Shown here one piece after another: positions 35,439-44,792 of a stretch of DNA of 64,000 nt. Under the pieces are notes generated by a model. The model did no database searches. It was not told where the DNA came from and was given only the letters and a program-made list of their open reading frames with translations. The position numbers were made by a program, and so were the translations under genes. How positions within the stretch are numbered: the first letter of the stretch is position 1; the number at the start of each line of letters is the position of its first letter. This stretch comes from Planctomycetota bacterium (GTDB lineage: Bacteria; Planctomycetota; UBA1135; GCA-002686595): contig JAPLOF010000053.1 of assembly GCA_026692665.1 (NCBI GenBank), forward strand, positions 1-64,000. Direction: 5' to 3'.

Positions 35439-38400
35439 TCAGCGGGGATCGCCCGTCAGCACCCAACCAGCCCAGTCGCGCGGGCTCGCGCTGCGCTCCC
35501 CATCCGACCCCCGCGCGTCGCGCAGGCGACGCTTCGCGGCCCACAGGGCTTGCCCCTTCGGGAGACCCTCGATCCACAGTCGCCGATAGAACTCGAGCAT
35601 CAGATCTCGCGTCGCGGCGTCGGGCACCTCCCACAGCGACGTGATCACGGACCGCGCGCCGGCCCGGTGGAGGGCCTCTTGCAGCGACGCCGCGCCCTGC
35701 CCCGCCTGATGGACGCCCAAGCTCGTCTCGCAGGCGCTCAGCACGGCGAGGTCGCACGCGGAGAGGTCGATCGTCGAGAGCTCGTCCGCCGTGACGAGCC
35801 CACGCTGGGTCCCGCGCGCGTCCGCGCCGCGGTCCGCGCCGGCGAAGGCCAACCCGCAGAGCAGCATCGGGCTGCGCTCCCGGACCGCGCCGGATCGATC
35901 CAGCCTACGGCCGAGACCGCTCTGGGCGTCGAGTGGCAGGTCGCTCTCCCGTTCGGCGTAGGCTTCCTGCGCAAACCAACCGTGCGTTGCGACGTGCAGC
36001 CAGCGCGCGGTTTCCGCCAGCTCCAGTGCCCGATCGACGGTCGCCTCGCCGCCTGTGAGCAGGATCGGCGTCGCGTGCGGGTCGAGTTCCGCGAAGCGTG
36101 CCGCGAGTCCGTCGATCTCGGCGCGCGTCGCCGGCAGCGGCGGGAAACCGTGCGCGAACGGAGTTCCGCGCAGTCGTCCCGCGGCGTCGCGGGGCGAGCT
36201 CGCGACGGCCGATTCCTCTCCCGGGCGTGCGCCGCGCAAGGCGTAGTCCACGTCTCCGATCGCCACGAGGCGGCCGGCTCCCGTGCGCGCAACCCGGACA
36301 GCGGACCACTCGGCCAGGTTGGTCGCGATCTCGATCTCGTACCGGTCCCCCACGCGCTCAGGTTCCTCGCCCCCCTTGGCCGCTTCGAGCGGCAGGGCGT
36401 CGAAGGGCAGCAGGTGCAGGGGGCCGTCGAGGAGCAGGACGATGCGGCGCGCGTGGGGACACAGCGCGAGCGCGCGGTCCAGGAGCACCGCGCGCAGGCC
36501 CGCTCCCATCGCATCGGGATCGGCATCCGGGACGACGACGGCGGCTTGCGCCAGGCCGCGCGCGGGCGCCGAGCCCGCCGCGACCGCGCCGCGCCACTGC
36601 CCGATGGCCGCGGAGAGCGACTCGACGGGGCCGAGGTCGAGCGCCGCGATCGTTCCGGAAACGCCGACCACATGCGCGCGCAAACGGCGCCCTGCGCGTT
36701 GTTCGCGGCGCCCGAAGTCGACGACGTCGTGGACGCGATACGCGATGAGAGCGCCCTCGGGTCCGAGTGCGTCGGCGATCCGGCCCAGATTCGGGAGTTC
36801 GAAGCCGACACGCCCAACGGCCGCCTCGGACCGGGACGCGGCACGCGCCAGAAGTGCCGACTCGGCCCGCTCCCGCTCGGCGCGCAGCCGGTCGAGTTCG
36901 CTCTCGGGGGCGTTCTGGCCCGCGAGCCGCGCCAGCTCGCGGCTCGCGCGTCCCGCCTCGCGACGGAGTTCGCTCGAGCGCGCATCCGTGCCGGCCTCGC
37001 GCGCTCGCGCCGCCACGATCGTCGCGGCCCCGCGCGCCACCTCGGTGAAGTCGAAAGCGAGCTGGACGAGCTCCGGATCCGGCGGAAACGCGCCGCCGCC
37101 GGAGGCCAGCGCATACGCGGCACCGAGCTCGTCGACGAACCCGGCACTGCGCTCCGCGGCCGCGCGCGCAGTCGACGACGTGAGGACGGCGCGCGCCGCG
37201 GACAGGCAGCCCTCGACGTACCGACGAGAGAGCGAGCGGAACTCCTCGGACGATTCGGCGGGTGGCGCCTGCGAAACGTCGGGTCGTTCGCGACGGACGA
37301 GTTCGTCGATCACGAGACCGCGCGCGGCAGCGAAGAGTGCGCGCAGGAGTGCCGGGTGTTGCGGCTCGAATTCGCGCGAGCGGGCAGCGAGGACCTCCTG
37401 CTCGAGGGATCGCGCCGCATCGTCCTCGCCCGACGCGCGCAGGACTTGGGAAAGGAGCAGCTGCGCCATCTGCCGCTCGGAGCCGGCATCGGCCTGGAAC
37501 TCGACGGGCGCACCGAGAGCCTCGTCGAGCAGGCGTCGTGCGCCGCCCAAATCGCCGTCGCGGAAGAGAACGCCGGCGAGGTTCAGGCGCGCGGCCAGGA
37601 CCTCCGGATGGCCCGCCGGCCGATCCCGGATCTTGCCCGCTAGCGACCTCTCGTACAGCGCGCGCGCCGTGGTGCGATCCCCCAGCGCCTCCAGTGTGCC
37701 CGCGAGATCCTGCCGCGCGCCTTGGACTTCGGGATGGTCCTCGGGCAGCTTCGTCGAAAGCGTCTCGAGATTCCGCTCCTGGATGGCGCGCGCTCCGGCG
37801 AGATCGCCGGTCTCGAACAGGAGGCCGGCCAGTCCGCCGGAGTAGAGCAAGGCATCGGGGTGATCGGCGGTCAGAGTGCGCGCGGCGCCGTCCACCGCCG
37901 CCTGCGCCAGCACGAGGGCACCTTCGAGGTCGCCCAGCGTCTGCAGCGTCATCGCCAGATTGTGTTGCGCGCGCAGCACGTCGACGTGGTCGTCGGGGAA
38001 AAGGCTGCGCTCGAGCTGGAGCAGTTCGGCCTGCACCTCGCGCGCCTCCTCGACCCGCCCGAGGTCGCGCAGCGTGTTCCCGAGCATCCCCAAGGCACCG
38101 AGGCGCTTCTCGTGCTGGGGCGCCACCGTCCGTTCGAGGCTCTCGAGCGCCGGTTCGATCAGCTCGAGCGCACGCTGCGGCTCGCCCATCTGCCGGCACG
38201 TCGCGGCCAGGTTCAGGCGGATGACTTGCAGGTCGACGTCGTCCGGCCCGTGGCGCGTGAGCTCCTCGGCCAGCACCTCCTCGCCGATCGCGCGCGCAGC
38301 AGGGAGGTCGCCCAGACGGCGCAGGATCAGCGCGAGTGACTCGCGCGTGTCGGCGATCGCCGGGTGGCCCGGGGGCAGGCTCGCGCGCTGGACCTCCAGC

Positions 38401-39635
38401 ACCTTCTCCAGGAGGGCGCGAGCGCCGGCGTAGTCACCCAGATCGCGCAGGGTGCGCGCGAGGTTGGCCCGCGTCTTGGCCAGCTCGGGGTGTTCGGGCG
38501 CGAGGGTCCGCTCGCGCACCGCGAGCACGGTCTCCTCGAGTTCACGCGCCGCCGCGAGGTCGCCGAGGCCGGCCTCGGCCCGAGCCAGGTTCATGCGCGC
38601 GACCTGCAGGCCCGAGCCATCCTCCGGGCCCATCCGCTGGTAGGTCGCGACGAGGTCGAGGAAGAGCTCCCGCGCGCCGCGCAGATCACCGAGCATCGCG
38701 CGCGTCACCGCCGCGTTCGATCGCGCCCCGAGCACGAGTTCGTTCTCGGGCGGCAGCGTGCGAGCGAGGGCCTGGAGCGCGGGCTCGTCGAGTTCGCGCG
38801 CCCCCGGGAGGTCGCCACTCATCCGGCGCACGATCGCGACTTCGCCCCGGGCCCGCTGCAATTCCACGGCGTCCGGGTCGAGTGTCCGCTCGAGAACGGC
38901 CAGGCTCGGCTCGGCCAGCGCCCGGGCTTCCTCCAGCTCCCGGCGCAGCGCCAGAGTGCGCGCCAGCTCCAGGCGCGCGCGCTGGAGGTCAAAGTGATCT
39001 GGAGGCAGGATCGCGCTCTGGATTTCGAGCACCCGGCGCCGGACGTCCGATTCCGCGTGGAGATCGCCGATGCGCAAGGCTGCGGCGGCGATCGCGAGCT
39101 GCGCACCCAGGGCGCTCTCGCCGCGCCCGCAGGCAGCGAGCGCCTCGATCGCTGCGCGCACGCTCGCCTGTCCGGCGGCCACCTCCGCGGGAGCGCGCGG
39201 AGCCAGCACGGCCGCCATGGAATCGCGGACCTCGGCGGCACGAGCGGCTTCGGCCGGAGTCTCACGCAACGTGACCTCGTGCAGGACCGCCCGCCCCTCG
39301 TCGGTCGGATGGGACGCGATCGCGCGGATCCGATACTTGCGCCCGGCCTCCACCGCGAAGCTCAGGTAGGGCGTGGGGCGGCCGCCCGCGTCGTCGTCCT
39401 CGGCCAGGATCTCGCCGCCCTCCGACTCCATCCGGAGCAGCGTGTCGAAGCTGGCCTCGATCCACAGGTGCCACCGGCACGCATCCGGCCAGGTGACCTC
39501 GACGGCGTTGGATCCGCCGTGGTCCGGGACCGGCTCGACGGCCGGCGAGATCGACAGCACGCGTTCCGCCGTCTCCTGGGGTGGGAGACTCGAGAAGAGC
39601 GCGACGGCCAGGACGAGCAGGCAGGGTGCGAGCAT
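35439..39635 (-). CDS. Secreted PPC-TPR-CHAT caspase-like protease
   Basis: 1398 residues. Residues 1-20 form a signal peptide (MLAPCLLVLAVALFSSLPPQ). Residues about 55-110 look like a bacterial pre-peptidase C-terminal (PPC) domain (FDTLLRMESEGGEILAEDDDA ... KYRIRAIAS). From about 150 to 850 there is a long run of TPR units of about 42 residues with the recurrent phrase R-x-NLA...LGDL-x-GAR. A coiled segment (about 900-960) leads to a CHAT domain: LHVATHGWF with catalytic His1218 and LAVLSACETSLG with Cys1302, then GARSVITSLWEVPDA. His and Cys are 84 residues apart, as in known CHAT and caspase folds. The gene lies between smpB (80 bp upstream) and ssrA (41 bp downstream), all minus strand. 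Cleavage target unknown. Confidence 0.85.
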   Translation of the reverse strand: MLAPCLLVLAVALFSSLPPQETAERVLSISPAVEPVPDHGGSNAVEVTWPDACRWHLWIEASFDTLLRMESEGGEILAEDDDAGGRPTPYLSFAVEAGRKYRIRAIASHPTDEGRAVLHEVTLRETPAEAARAAEVRDSMAAVLAPRAPAEVAAGQASVRAAIEALAACGRGESALGAQLAIAAAALRIGDLHAESDVRRRVLEIQSAILPPDHFDLQRARLELARTLALRRELEEARALAEPSLAVLERTLDPDAVELQRARGEVAIVRRMSGDLPGARELDEPALQALARTLPPENELVLGARSNAAVTRAMLGDLRGARELFLDLVATYQRMGPEDGSGLQVARMNLARAEAGLGDLAAARELEETVLAVRERTLAPEHPELAKTRANLARTLRDLGDYAGARALLEKVLEVQRASLPPGHPAIADTRESLALILRRLGDLPAARAIGEEVLAEELTRHGPDDVDLQVIRLNLAATCRQMGEPQRALELIEPALESLERTVAPQHEKRLGALGMLGNTLRDLGRVEEAREVQAELLQLERSLFPDDHVDVLRAQHNLAMTLQTLGDLEGALVLAQAAVDGAARTLTADHPDALLYSGGLAGLLFETGDLAGARAIQERNLETLSTKLPEDHPEVQGARQDLAGTLEALGDRTTARALYERSLAGKIRDRPAGHPEVLAARLNLAGVLFRDGDLGGARRLLDEALGAPVEFQADAGSERQMAQLLLSQVLRASGEDDAARSLEQEVLAARSREFEPQHPALLRALFAAARGLVIDELVRRERPDVSQAPPAESSEEFRSLSRRYVEGCLSAARAVLTSSTARAAAERSAGFVDELGAAYALASGGGAFPPDPELVQLAFDFTEVARGAATIVAARAREAGTDARSSELRREAGRASRELARLAGQNAPESELDRLRAERERAESALLARAASRSEAAVGRVGFELPNLGRIADALGPEGALIAYRVHDVVDFGRREQRAGRRLRAHVVGVSGTIAALDLGPVESLSAAIGQWRGAVAAGSAPARGLAQAAVVVPDADPDAMGAGLRAVLLDRALALCPHARRIVLLLDGPLHLLPFDALPLEAAKGGEEPERVGDRYEIEIATNLAEWSAVRVARTGAGRLVAIGDVDYALRGARPGEESAVASSPRDAAGRLRGTPFAHGFPPLPATRAEIDGLAARFAELDPHATPILLTGGEATVDRALELAETARWLHVATHGWFAQEAYAERESDLPLDAQSGLGRRLDRSGAVRERSPMLLCGLAFAGADRGADARGTQRGLVTADELSTIDLSACDLAVLSACETSLGVHQAGQGAASLQEALHRAGARSVITSLWEVPDAATRDLMLEFYRRLWIEGLPKGQALWAAKRRLRDARGSDGERSASPRDWAGWVLTGDPR

Positions 39636-39715
39636 GCCGCCCTCAGAGTACGGCCCGCCCACGTCGCCAGGGAACCCGACCTGGCGCGAATTCGAGATCG
39701 GTGCGGCCGACCCCG

Positions 39716-40183
39716 TCAGCGCTTGCGCGACATCGCCCGGTCCATCTCGCGCTTGTCCTCGCGCTCGCGGGTCGCGGCGCGCTTGTCGTAGACCTTCTTG
39801 CCCCGACACAGGCCCAGGTTGAGCTTCACGCGGCTGCCGCGGAAGTACAGCAACAGCGGGACCATCGTGATCCCCTTCTCCTTGGCCGCCTCGTGCCAGC
39901 GGGCGATCTCGCGCCGGTTGGCCAGGAGCTTGCGCTCCCGCAGGGGCTCGTGATTGTGGACGTTGCCCTGCTTGTACTCGGGGATGTGCGACTTCACGAG
40001 CCACAGGCCTGTGCCGCGCACCATGGCGTAGGCCTCCTGGATGGAGCCCCCCCCTCCGCGCAGGCTCTTGACCTCGGTCCCGGTCAGCACGACGCCGCAC
40101 TCGAGCTCCTCGAGGAGCTCGTACTCGAACCGCGCCTTGCGGTTCTCGGCGATCTTCCGGATCTCCTGGGGCTTTTCCGACAC
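39716..40183 (-). CDS. smpB: SsrA-binding protein
   Basis: 155 residues. Binds tmRNA and the ribosome and is required for trans-translation of stalled messages. The oligonucleotide-binding barrel is visible: AENRKARFEYELLEELECGVVLTGTEVKSLR (about 12-42), EAYAMVRGTGLWLVKSHIPEY, NHEPLRERKLLANRREI, and the basic tail KVYDKRAATREREDKREMDR. A second, out-of-frame reading in the same place is a shadow. It heads a minus-strand run smpB, CHAT protease, ssrA; its partner RNA is 4.3 kb downstream. Confidence 0.97.
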   Translation of the reverse strand: MSEKPQEIRKIAENRKARFEYELLEELECGVVLTGTEVKSLRGGGGSIQEAYAMVRGTGLWLVKSHIPEYKQGNVHNHEPLRERKLLANRREIARWHEAAKEKGITMVPLLLYFRGSRVKLNLGLCRGKKVYDKRAATREREDKREMDRAMSRKR

Positions 40184-40230
40184 TTCCCCCGGAGCGTAGC
40201 ACGCGCTTGAGTCCGGACCGCGGGAGGCCG

Positions 40231-41658
40231 ATGCTCGGGATCATGAATCGCGCCGCACCGGACCCCACCGACCTCCTCCAGGACGCCCTGAACGCCGCGC
40301 CGGGAGGGTTCGTCGAGCTGCGCTGGCACAAGAAGCAGACCCGTGGGATCTCGGTCGAGAAGGGCCGCGTGGACAACGCCACCGCCTCCGAGCACTCCGG
40401 GGTCGGCGTGCGCGTGCTGGAACAGGGCACGTTCGGCTTCGCCAGCACGGACCGCCTGGAGAAGGGTGCCGTCGTCCGCGCCATCGGCGAAGCGCGCGCG
40501 GCGGCTCGCGCGTCGTCTCGGGCGCGCCGCGAGCGCGTCCCCGACTTCCCGGCCGTGACGCTGGCGCGCGGCAGGTTCGACGCGCCCGGAGTCGACGCGA
40601 CGCTGGCGCGGCCGATCGAGTCCGCGCTCGAGATGCTGCTCGAGGTCGAGCGCGGCGCGCGCGCGGGCTCCTCGCGCGTCACGAGCGCGTCGACCGCCTA
40701 CGCCGAGATCTACGAGGAGAAGGGCATCGTGACGAGCGACGGCGCCAAGGTCTGGACGCGCGCCATCCGCCCCGAGTTCCGCGTCATCGCGATCGCCGCG
40801 AAGGCCGGCGAGATGCAGCGCGGCGCCGAGGCCGTGGGCGTCACCGGCGGCTGGGAGTGCCTCTTCGAGTCGAAGTCGCCGGCCCAGCTGGCCGAGAAGG
40901 CCGCGAAGCAGGCCGTCTACCTGCTCGACGCGGGCTATCCCGAGGGCGGACGCACGCAGGTGCTGCTCTCCCCCGCGCTCGTCGGGCTGCTCACGCACGA
41001 GGCCGTCGGCCACACGGTGGAGGCCGACTTCGTCGCCTCGGGCTCGTGCGCGGCCGGTCGGCTCGGCACGCGCGTCGCGTCGGATCTCGTCACGCTGTGC
41101 GATTCTGGCGCGAGCGAGTACCACGACGGCGCGGGCGGCACGCTCGCGGTGGACGACGAGGGCGTCGCGACGCAGCGCACCACCGTGATCGAGAACGGAT
41201 TCCTGCGTTCCTACCTGCACGATCGCGAGAGCGCCGCGCGCTCCGGGGTCGCCCCCACCGGGAACGCGCGCGCCTGGGAGTACGACGACGAGCCGCTGAT
41301 CCGCATGCGCAACACCTACATCGCGCCGGGCACTTCGAAGCTCGACGAGATGATCGCCGGCACGGACGACGGCTACCTGCTCGACGGCGCCTCGAACGGC
41401 CAGGCCGACGCGAACGGCGAGTTCATGTTCGGCACGCGCGAGGCCTATCGCATCGTGCGCGGCAAGAAGGGCCCGCTGCTGCGCGGCGTGAACATCTCCG
41501 GCAGCGCCTTCGACGTGCTCCAGACGGTCGACGCGGTCGGTTCCGAGTTCCGCTGGGACCTCGGGTCGGGCCATTGCGGCAAGGGTCAGCCCGCCAAGGT
41601 GGACGCCGGCGGTCCGTGGCTGCGCTGCGAGGTCGTGCTCGGCGGGAGGAAGGCATGA
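40231..41658 (+). CDS. tldD: Metalloprotease TldD
   Basis: 475 residues. TldD/TldE cleave peptides such as microcin precursors or antitoxins in the cytoplasm. The active-site motif HEAVGH is at residues 256-261 (LLTHEAVGHTVEAD), the zinc-binding HExxxH of the family, and the C-terminus ends in SGHCGKGQP with the conserved Cys. ATG at 40231 is preceded by GGGAGG five bases upstream; a second ATG at 40243 is possible. Its stop overlaps the tldE start (ATGA), so the pair forms one translationally coupled unit. Confidence 0.94.
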   Translation: MLGIMNRAAPDPTDLLQDALNAAPGGFVELRWHKKQTRGISVEKGRVDNATASEHSGVGVRVLEQGTFGFASTDRLEKGAVVRAIGEARAAARASSRARRERVPDFPAVTLARGRFDAPGVDATLARPIESALEMLLEVERGARAGSSRVTSASTAYAEIYEEKGIVTSDGAKVWTRAIRPEFRVIAIAAKAGEMQRGAEAVGVTGGWECLFESKSPAQLAEKAAKQAVYLLDAGYPEGGRTQVLLSPALVGLLTHEAVGHTVEADFVASGSCAAGRLGTRVASDLVTLCDSGASEYHDGAGGTLAVDDEGVATQRTTVIENGFLRSYLHDRESAARSGVAPTGNARAWEYDDEPLIRMRNTYIAPGTSKLDEMIAGTDDGYLLDGASNGQADANGEFMFGTREAYRIVRGKKGPLLRGVNISGSAFDVLQTVDAVGSEFRWDLGSGHCGKGQPAKVDAGGPWLRCEVVLGGRKA

Positions 41659-43067
41659 GCACGACCACGACGGGACGCGGGCGGACGGCCGACACCCTGT
41701 CGCAGCGCGAGCGCGAGGAGGAACTGCTCGCGCGCTGCGAGACGCTCGTGGCCGAAGCGCTGCGCGCAGGCGCCGACGAGGCCGAGGCGTTCGCGACGCA
41801 CGCCCAGAAATCGGCCGCGACGTTCGAGAAGGGCGACCTCAAGCTGGCGCACGTCGACGAGGGGTCGACGATCGGTCTGCGCGTCTTCCGCCAGAACCGG
41901 CTCGGCTTCGCGGCTACGAACCAGTTCGACGCGGCCGCGCTGGCGGCGGCCGCACGCAACGCGGTCGCGCTCGCGTCGGCCTCGCCCGCGGACCCCGCGA
42001 ATCGCCTGCCGGATGCGCGCCCGATCGTCGAGCTGCCCTCGCTGGTCCATCCGGGGATCGCGCGCCTCGGGATCGACGAAGCCGTCGACCTGGGCCACAC
42101 GCTGCTCACCCGCGCACAGAAGTTCGACACGCGCATCTCCGTCGACGGTGCCAACGCCAGCACGTCGCGCGTCAGCCAGGCCATCCACACGAGCCGCGGT
42201 GTCCGCGCCGTGGAGTCGGACGCGATGGTCTCGCTCTCGATCTCCGGGATGGCCCTGGAAGGCGCGGACGTCGGTGGTTTCCACTACGGGAGCGACGCCA
42301 TCCGCGATCCGGTTCTCCTCGAGAGCGCGCTGGCCCGGCTGGCGGACGACTTCGCGCGGACCAGCGTCGGGAACCTCGCGGCGCAGCGCGCGCCGACGTC
42401 GTACCAGGGCCTGGTGCTCTTCTCGCCCGACGCGGTCCTCGACCTCTTCGTGGCGCCGGTGCTCGCGGCCTCGAGCGCGATCGCCGTCCAGCGCGGACGC
42501 AGCGCGCTCGGCAAGCGACTCGGCGAGCGCATCGGCGCGCCCGGACTCTCGATCCACGACCGGCCCGGCGACGCGGAACTCGCCGGCGCCGCGAGCTTCG
42601 ACCGCGAAGGACAGCCGGCGCGCCTCTTCGCCCTGGTCGAGGACGGGTGGCTGCGCGGCTGGATGTACAACGGCTACGCGGCGGCGGTCGAGAACCGCGC
42701 CTCGACGGGCCATGCGCGCGGCGGAGCGCGCGGCGCCCCGGGTCTCGGGGCGCACGCGGTGTGCGTCGCGGGCGGCACGGGCGGCTCGCGCGAGGACCTG
42801 CTCGCGGCGCTCGGCCGCGGACTCCTCGTGCAGCGCTTCTCGGGGTCCGTGGATCCGGCCTCGGGCGACTTCTCGGGGGTCGCGAAGTCCTCGCGCTGGG
42901 TCGAAGGCGGACGCGAGACGGGTCCCGTGCGCGAGACGCTCCTCTCGGGGAACGCGTACCAGCTCCTGGCGCGCATCGTGGCGCTCGGCAACGCCTCCGA
43001 GCGCGTCGACGGCAGTGCGCGCTCCCCGTGGGCGCTCGTGGACGGGCTCACGGTGACGGCCGGCTGA
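41655..43067 (+). CDS. tldE: TldD partner subunit TldE/PmbA
   Basis: 470 residues from an ATG overlapping the tldD stop. It is homologous to TldD over the N-terminal (EAFATHAQKSAATFEKGDLKLAH) and central part but lacks the HExxxH metal motif, as expected for TldE/PmbA. The C-terminus has CVAGGTGGSREDLLAALGRGLLVQRFSG and VKETLLSGNAYQLL-like sequence typical of the family. TldE is the inactive partner that forms a heterodimer with TldD. A tRNA-Leu gene follows after 66 bp. Confidence 0.93.
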   Translation: MSTTTTGRGRTADTLSQREREEELLARCETLVAEALRAGADEAEAFATHAQKSAATFEKGDLKLAHVDEGSTIGLRVFRQNRLGFAATNQFDAAALAAAARNAVALASASPADPANRLPDARPIVELPSLVHPGIARLGIDEAVDLGHTLLTRAQKFDTRISVDGANASTSRVSQAIHTSRGVRAVESDAMVSLSISGMALEGADVGGFHYGSDAIRDPVLLESALARLADDFARTSVGNLAAQRAPTSYQGLVLFSPDAVLDLFVAPVLAASSAIAVQRGRSALGKRLGERIGAPGLSIHDRPGDAELAGAASFDREGQPARLFALVEDGWLRGWMYNGYAAAVENRASTGHARGGARGAPGLGAHAVCVAGGTGGSREDLLAALGRGLLVQRFSGSVDPASGDFSGVAKSSRWVEGGRETGPVRETLLSGNAYQLLARIVALGNASERVDGSARSPWALVDGLTVTAG

Positions 43068-43133
43068 CGGATCGCCGGCGAGGGTTGACCGCGGCCGGAG
43101 CGCTCGGTAATGTCCGCGCCCTCGTTATCCGGC

Positions 43134-43222
43134 GCCCGGGTGGCGGAATTGGCAGACGCGCTAGGTTCAGGTCCTAGTTTCCTTTACCGGAATTGGGGGT
43201 TCGACCCCCCCCTCGGGCACCA
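43134..43222 (+). tRNA. tRNA-Leu (anticodon CAG)
   Basis: Acceptor stem GCCCGGG/CTCGGGC (one G-T pair), D-arm TGGCAGACGCG, anticodon loop TTCAGGT in the stem CTAGG/CCTAG giving CAG, class II variable arm TTTCCTTTACCGGAA, T-loop GGTTCGACCCC and encoded CCA. An Met-like reading in the mscS frame overlaps it, so mscS must start later. Confidence 0.95.
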
Positions 43223-43243
43223 CAACGCACGCTTCGACGCCGG

Positions 43244-44584
43244 ATGACTCCATCCGACCGGGAGCCCCCGACCCGCACGCCGACCGAGGCGGACGGGTCG
43301 GTGCGTTTCCGGGCCGCGCGTTCGCGTTCCGACTCGTCACGTCCCGCCCCCACCCGACACGCCTTCGTCCGCGGAGCCGCCGCCGTGATCCTCGCCCTCA
43401 TCGATTTCGAGACGACAGTTCAGGGAGTCGCCGACCGCGAGTGGTTCGGGAACCCCGTGTCGACCTGGATCCGCGCGGCCATCGTGCTGATCGCGACGTT
43501 CCTCGCGCTCGGCCTCGCGAAGCGCCTGATCGTGGCGCGGCTCGCGGCGGTCGCGGCCCGCACCGAGACGGAGCTCGACGACCTGATCATCGATCTGGTC
43601 AAGCGCACGAAGCGCTGGTTCCTGTTCCTGGTCGCCCTCTACGTCGCGCACCACTTCATCACGTGGCCGATGCCCGACCTCGACGCGGACGGCAAGGCCG
43701 GCGCGATCAGCGTGTGGGAGAAGCGCATCGGCCAGGTGCTCAGCATAGGCACCTGGATCCAGGTCGGATTGTGGGGACGAGGAGTCCTCCAGTACGGCAT
43801 CCAGCGCATGGTGCGCGGTCGCGGACCTGACGATGCGGCCAGCACGATGGGCGTCACCGTCCTCGGGTTCATCGGATCGCTCGTGCTGTGGACCCTGATC
43901 CTGCTCCAGGGCCTGGACTCGATCGGGGTTCCCGTCACCTCGCTGATCGCCAGCCTCGGAGTCGGCGGCATCGCGGTCGCTCTCGCGGCGCAGAACGTCC
44001 TGGGCGACCTGTTCGCGTCGATCGCGATCCTGCTCGACAAGCCGTTCGTCGTCGGCGACGGCATCCAGGTCGGCGACTTCAACGGCTCCGTCGAGAAGAT
44101 CGGCGTCAAGACGACGCGTCTGCGCAGCGTGAACGGCGAGGAGATCGTCATGGGCAACAGCGACCTGATCTCGAGCCGCATCCGCAACTTCAAGCGCCTG
44201 CAGGAGCGCCGCGTCATCACGCAGATCGGCGTCGAGTACGACACGCCGGTCGAGCAGGTCGCGGCGATCCCGTCGATGCTCAAGGAGATCGTGTCGCGCG
44301 TGCCCGACACGCGCTTCGACCGCGCGCACTTCACGGGTTTCGGCGACTCGGCGCTGAAGTTCGAGCTCGTGTACTTCGCGCAGAAGCTCGACTACGGATC
44401 GATGATGGACATGCAGCAGGCCGTGAACCTGGAGATCCTGCGCCGGTTCGAAGCCGAGAGGATCCAGTTCGCGTTCCCGACGCAGACGATGCGCGTCGTC
44501 CCGTCGGGCGCGCCGACCGCGCTCGGGGGACCGGGCAGCGGTCCGCACGGCACGATCACGGTCGGATCGTCGGGCGGCAGCTGA
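43244..44584 (+). CDS. Small-conductance mechanosensitive channel
   Basis: 446 residues. An N-terminal Arg/Ser-rich cytoplasmic tail (about 1-45) precedes five helices (VRGAAAVILALIDFE; TWIRAAIVLIATFLALGLA; WFLFLVALYVAHHFI; VLSIGTWIQVGLWG; VLGFIGSLVLWTLILLQG). The MscS pore helix and beta domain are recognisable: TSLIASLGVGGIAVALAAQNVLGDLFASIAILLDKPFVVGD (about 240-280) and GVKTTRLRSVNGEEIVMGNSDL. The C-terminal region is a cytoplasmic cage. The ATG at 43244 begins after the tRNA. The protein relieves turgor on hypo-osmotic shock. It has no operon partner on this strand. Confidence 0.9.
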   Translation: MTPSDREPPTRTPTEADGSVRFRAARSRSDSSRPAPTRHAFVRGAAAVILALIDFETTVQGVADREWFGNPVSTWIRAAIVLIATFLALGLAKRLIVARLAAVAARTETELDDLIIDLVKRTKRWFLFLVALYVAHHFITWPMPDLDADGKAGAISVWEKRIGQVLSIGTWIQVGLWGRGVLQYGIQRMVRGRGPDDAASTMGVTVLGFIGSLVLWTLILLQGLDSIGVPVTSLIASLGVGGIAVALAAQNVLGDLFASIAILLDKPFVVGDGIQVGDFNGSVEKIGVKTTRLRSVNGEEIVMGNSDLISSRIRNFKRLQERRVITQIGVEYDTPVEQVAAIPSMLKEIVSRVPDTRFDRAHFTGFGDSALKFELVYFAQKLDYGSMMDMQQAVNLEILRRFEAERIQFAFPTQTMRVVPSGAPTALGGPGSGPHGTITVGSSGGS

Positions 44585-44684
44585 AATCCCGGCCGCTCGG
44601 AGTCCGTGGAGAATTCCCGAGCTCTCGCTCCGCGAATCGGCGCAAGCCGAGTCCGGGTGCGCGTGGGAGCGCCCGAGCCCGCGC

Positions 44685-44792
44685 TCAGAACGAGTTGTCG
44701 TCGGGGTAGTGGGCGATCGCGATCACGAGGATCACCACGACCATCACGACGACGCCGATCCCGACCCAACCGATCAGCCCGAGGGCGACCAT
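44685..44792 (-). CDS. 35-residue single-helix membrane peptide
   Basis: Sequence consists of one hydrophobic helix (MVALGLIGWVGIGVVVMVVV continuing to IAIAH) and a short acidic tail YPDDNSF. The ATG shares its A with the last base of the rsmG stop (TGATG), so reinitiation by the same ribosomes is likely. The amino acid composition, ratio of Val/Ile/Leu and the complete TM span argue against a chance frame. No family was recognised; it is too short for standard domain searches. The following 100 bp to the convergent mscS gene contain no other candidate. Confidence 0.55.
   Translation of the reverse strand: MVALGLIGWVGIGVVVMVVVILVIAIAHYPDDNSF

Noticed and set aside
35439-39635. CRISPR-associated TPR-CHAT (Craspase) system
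   Set aside because: No CRISPR array or Cas gene is present, and the protein carries a signal peptide and PPC domain not found in Csx29-type proteins.
43193-43243. Upstream start of the mscS-type gene inside the tRNA-Leu gene
   Set aside because: The earlier ATG lies in the T-arm of the tRNA; the ATG at 43244 gives a complete channel protein.
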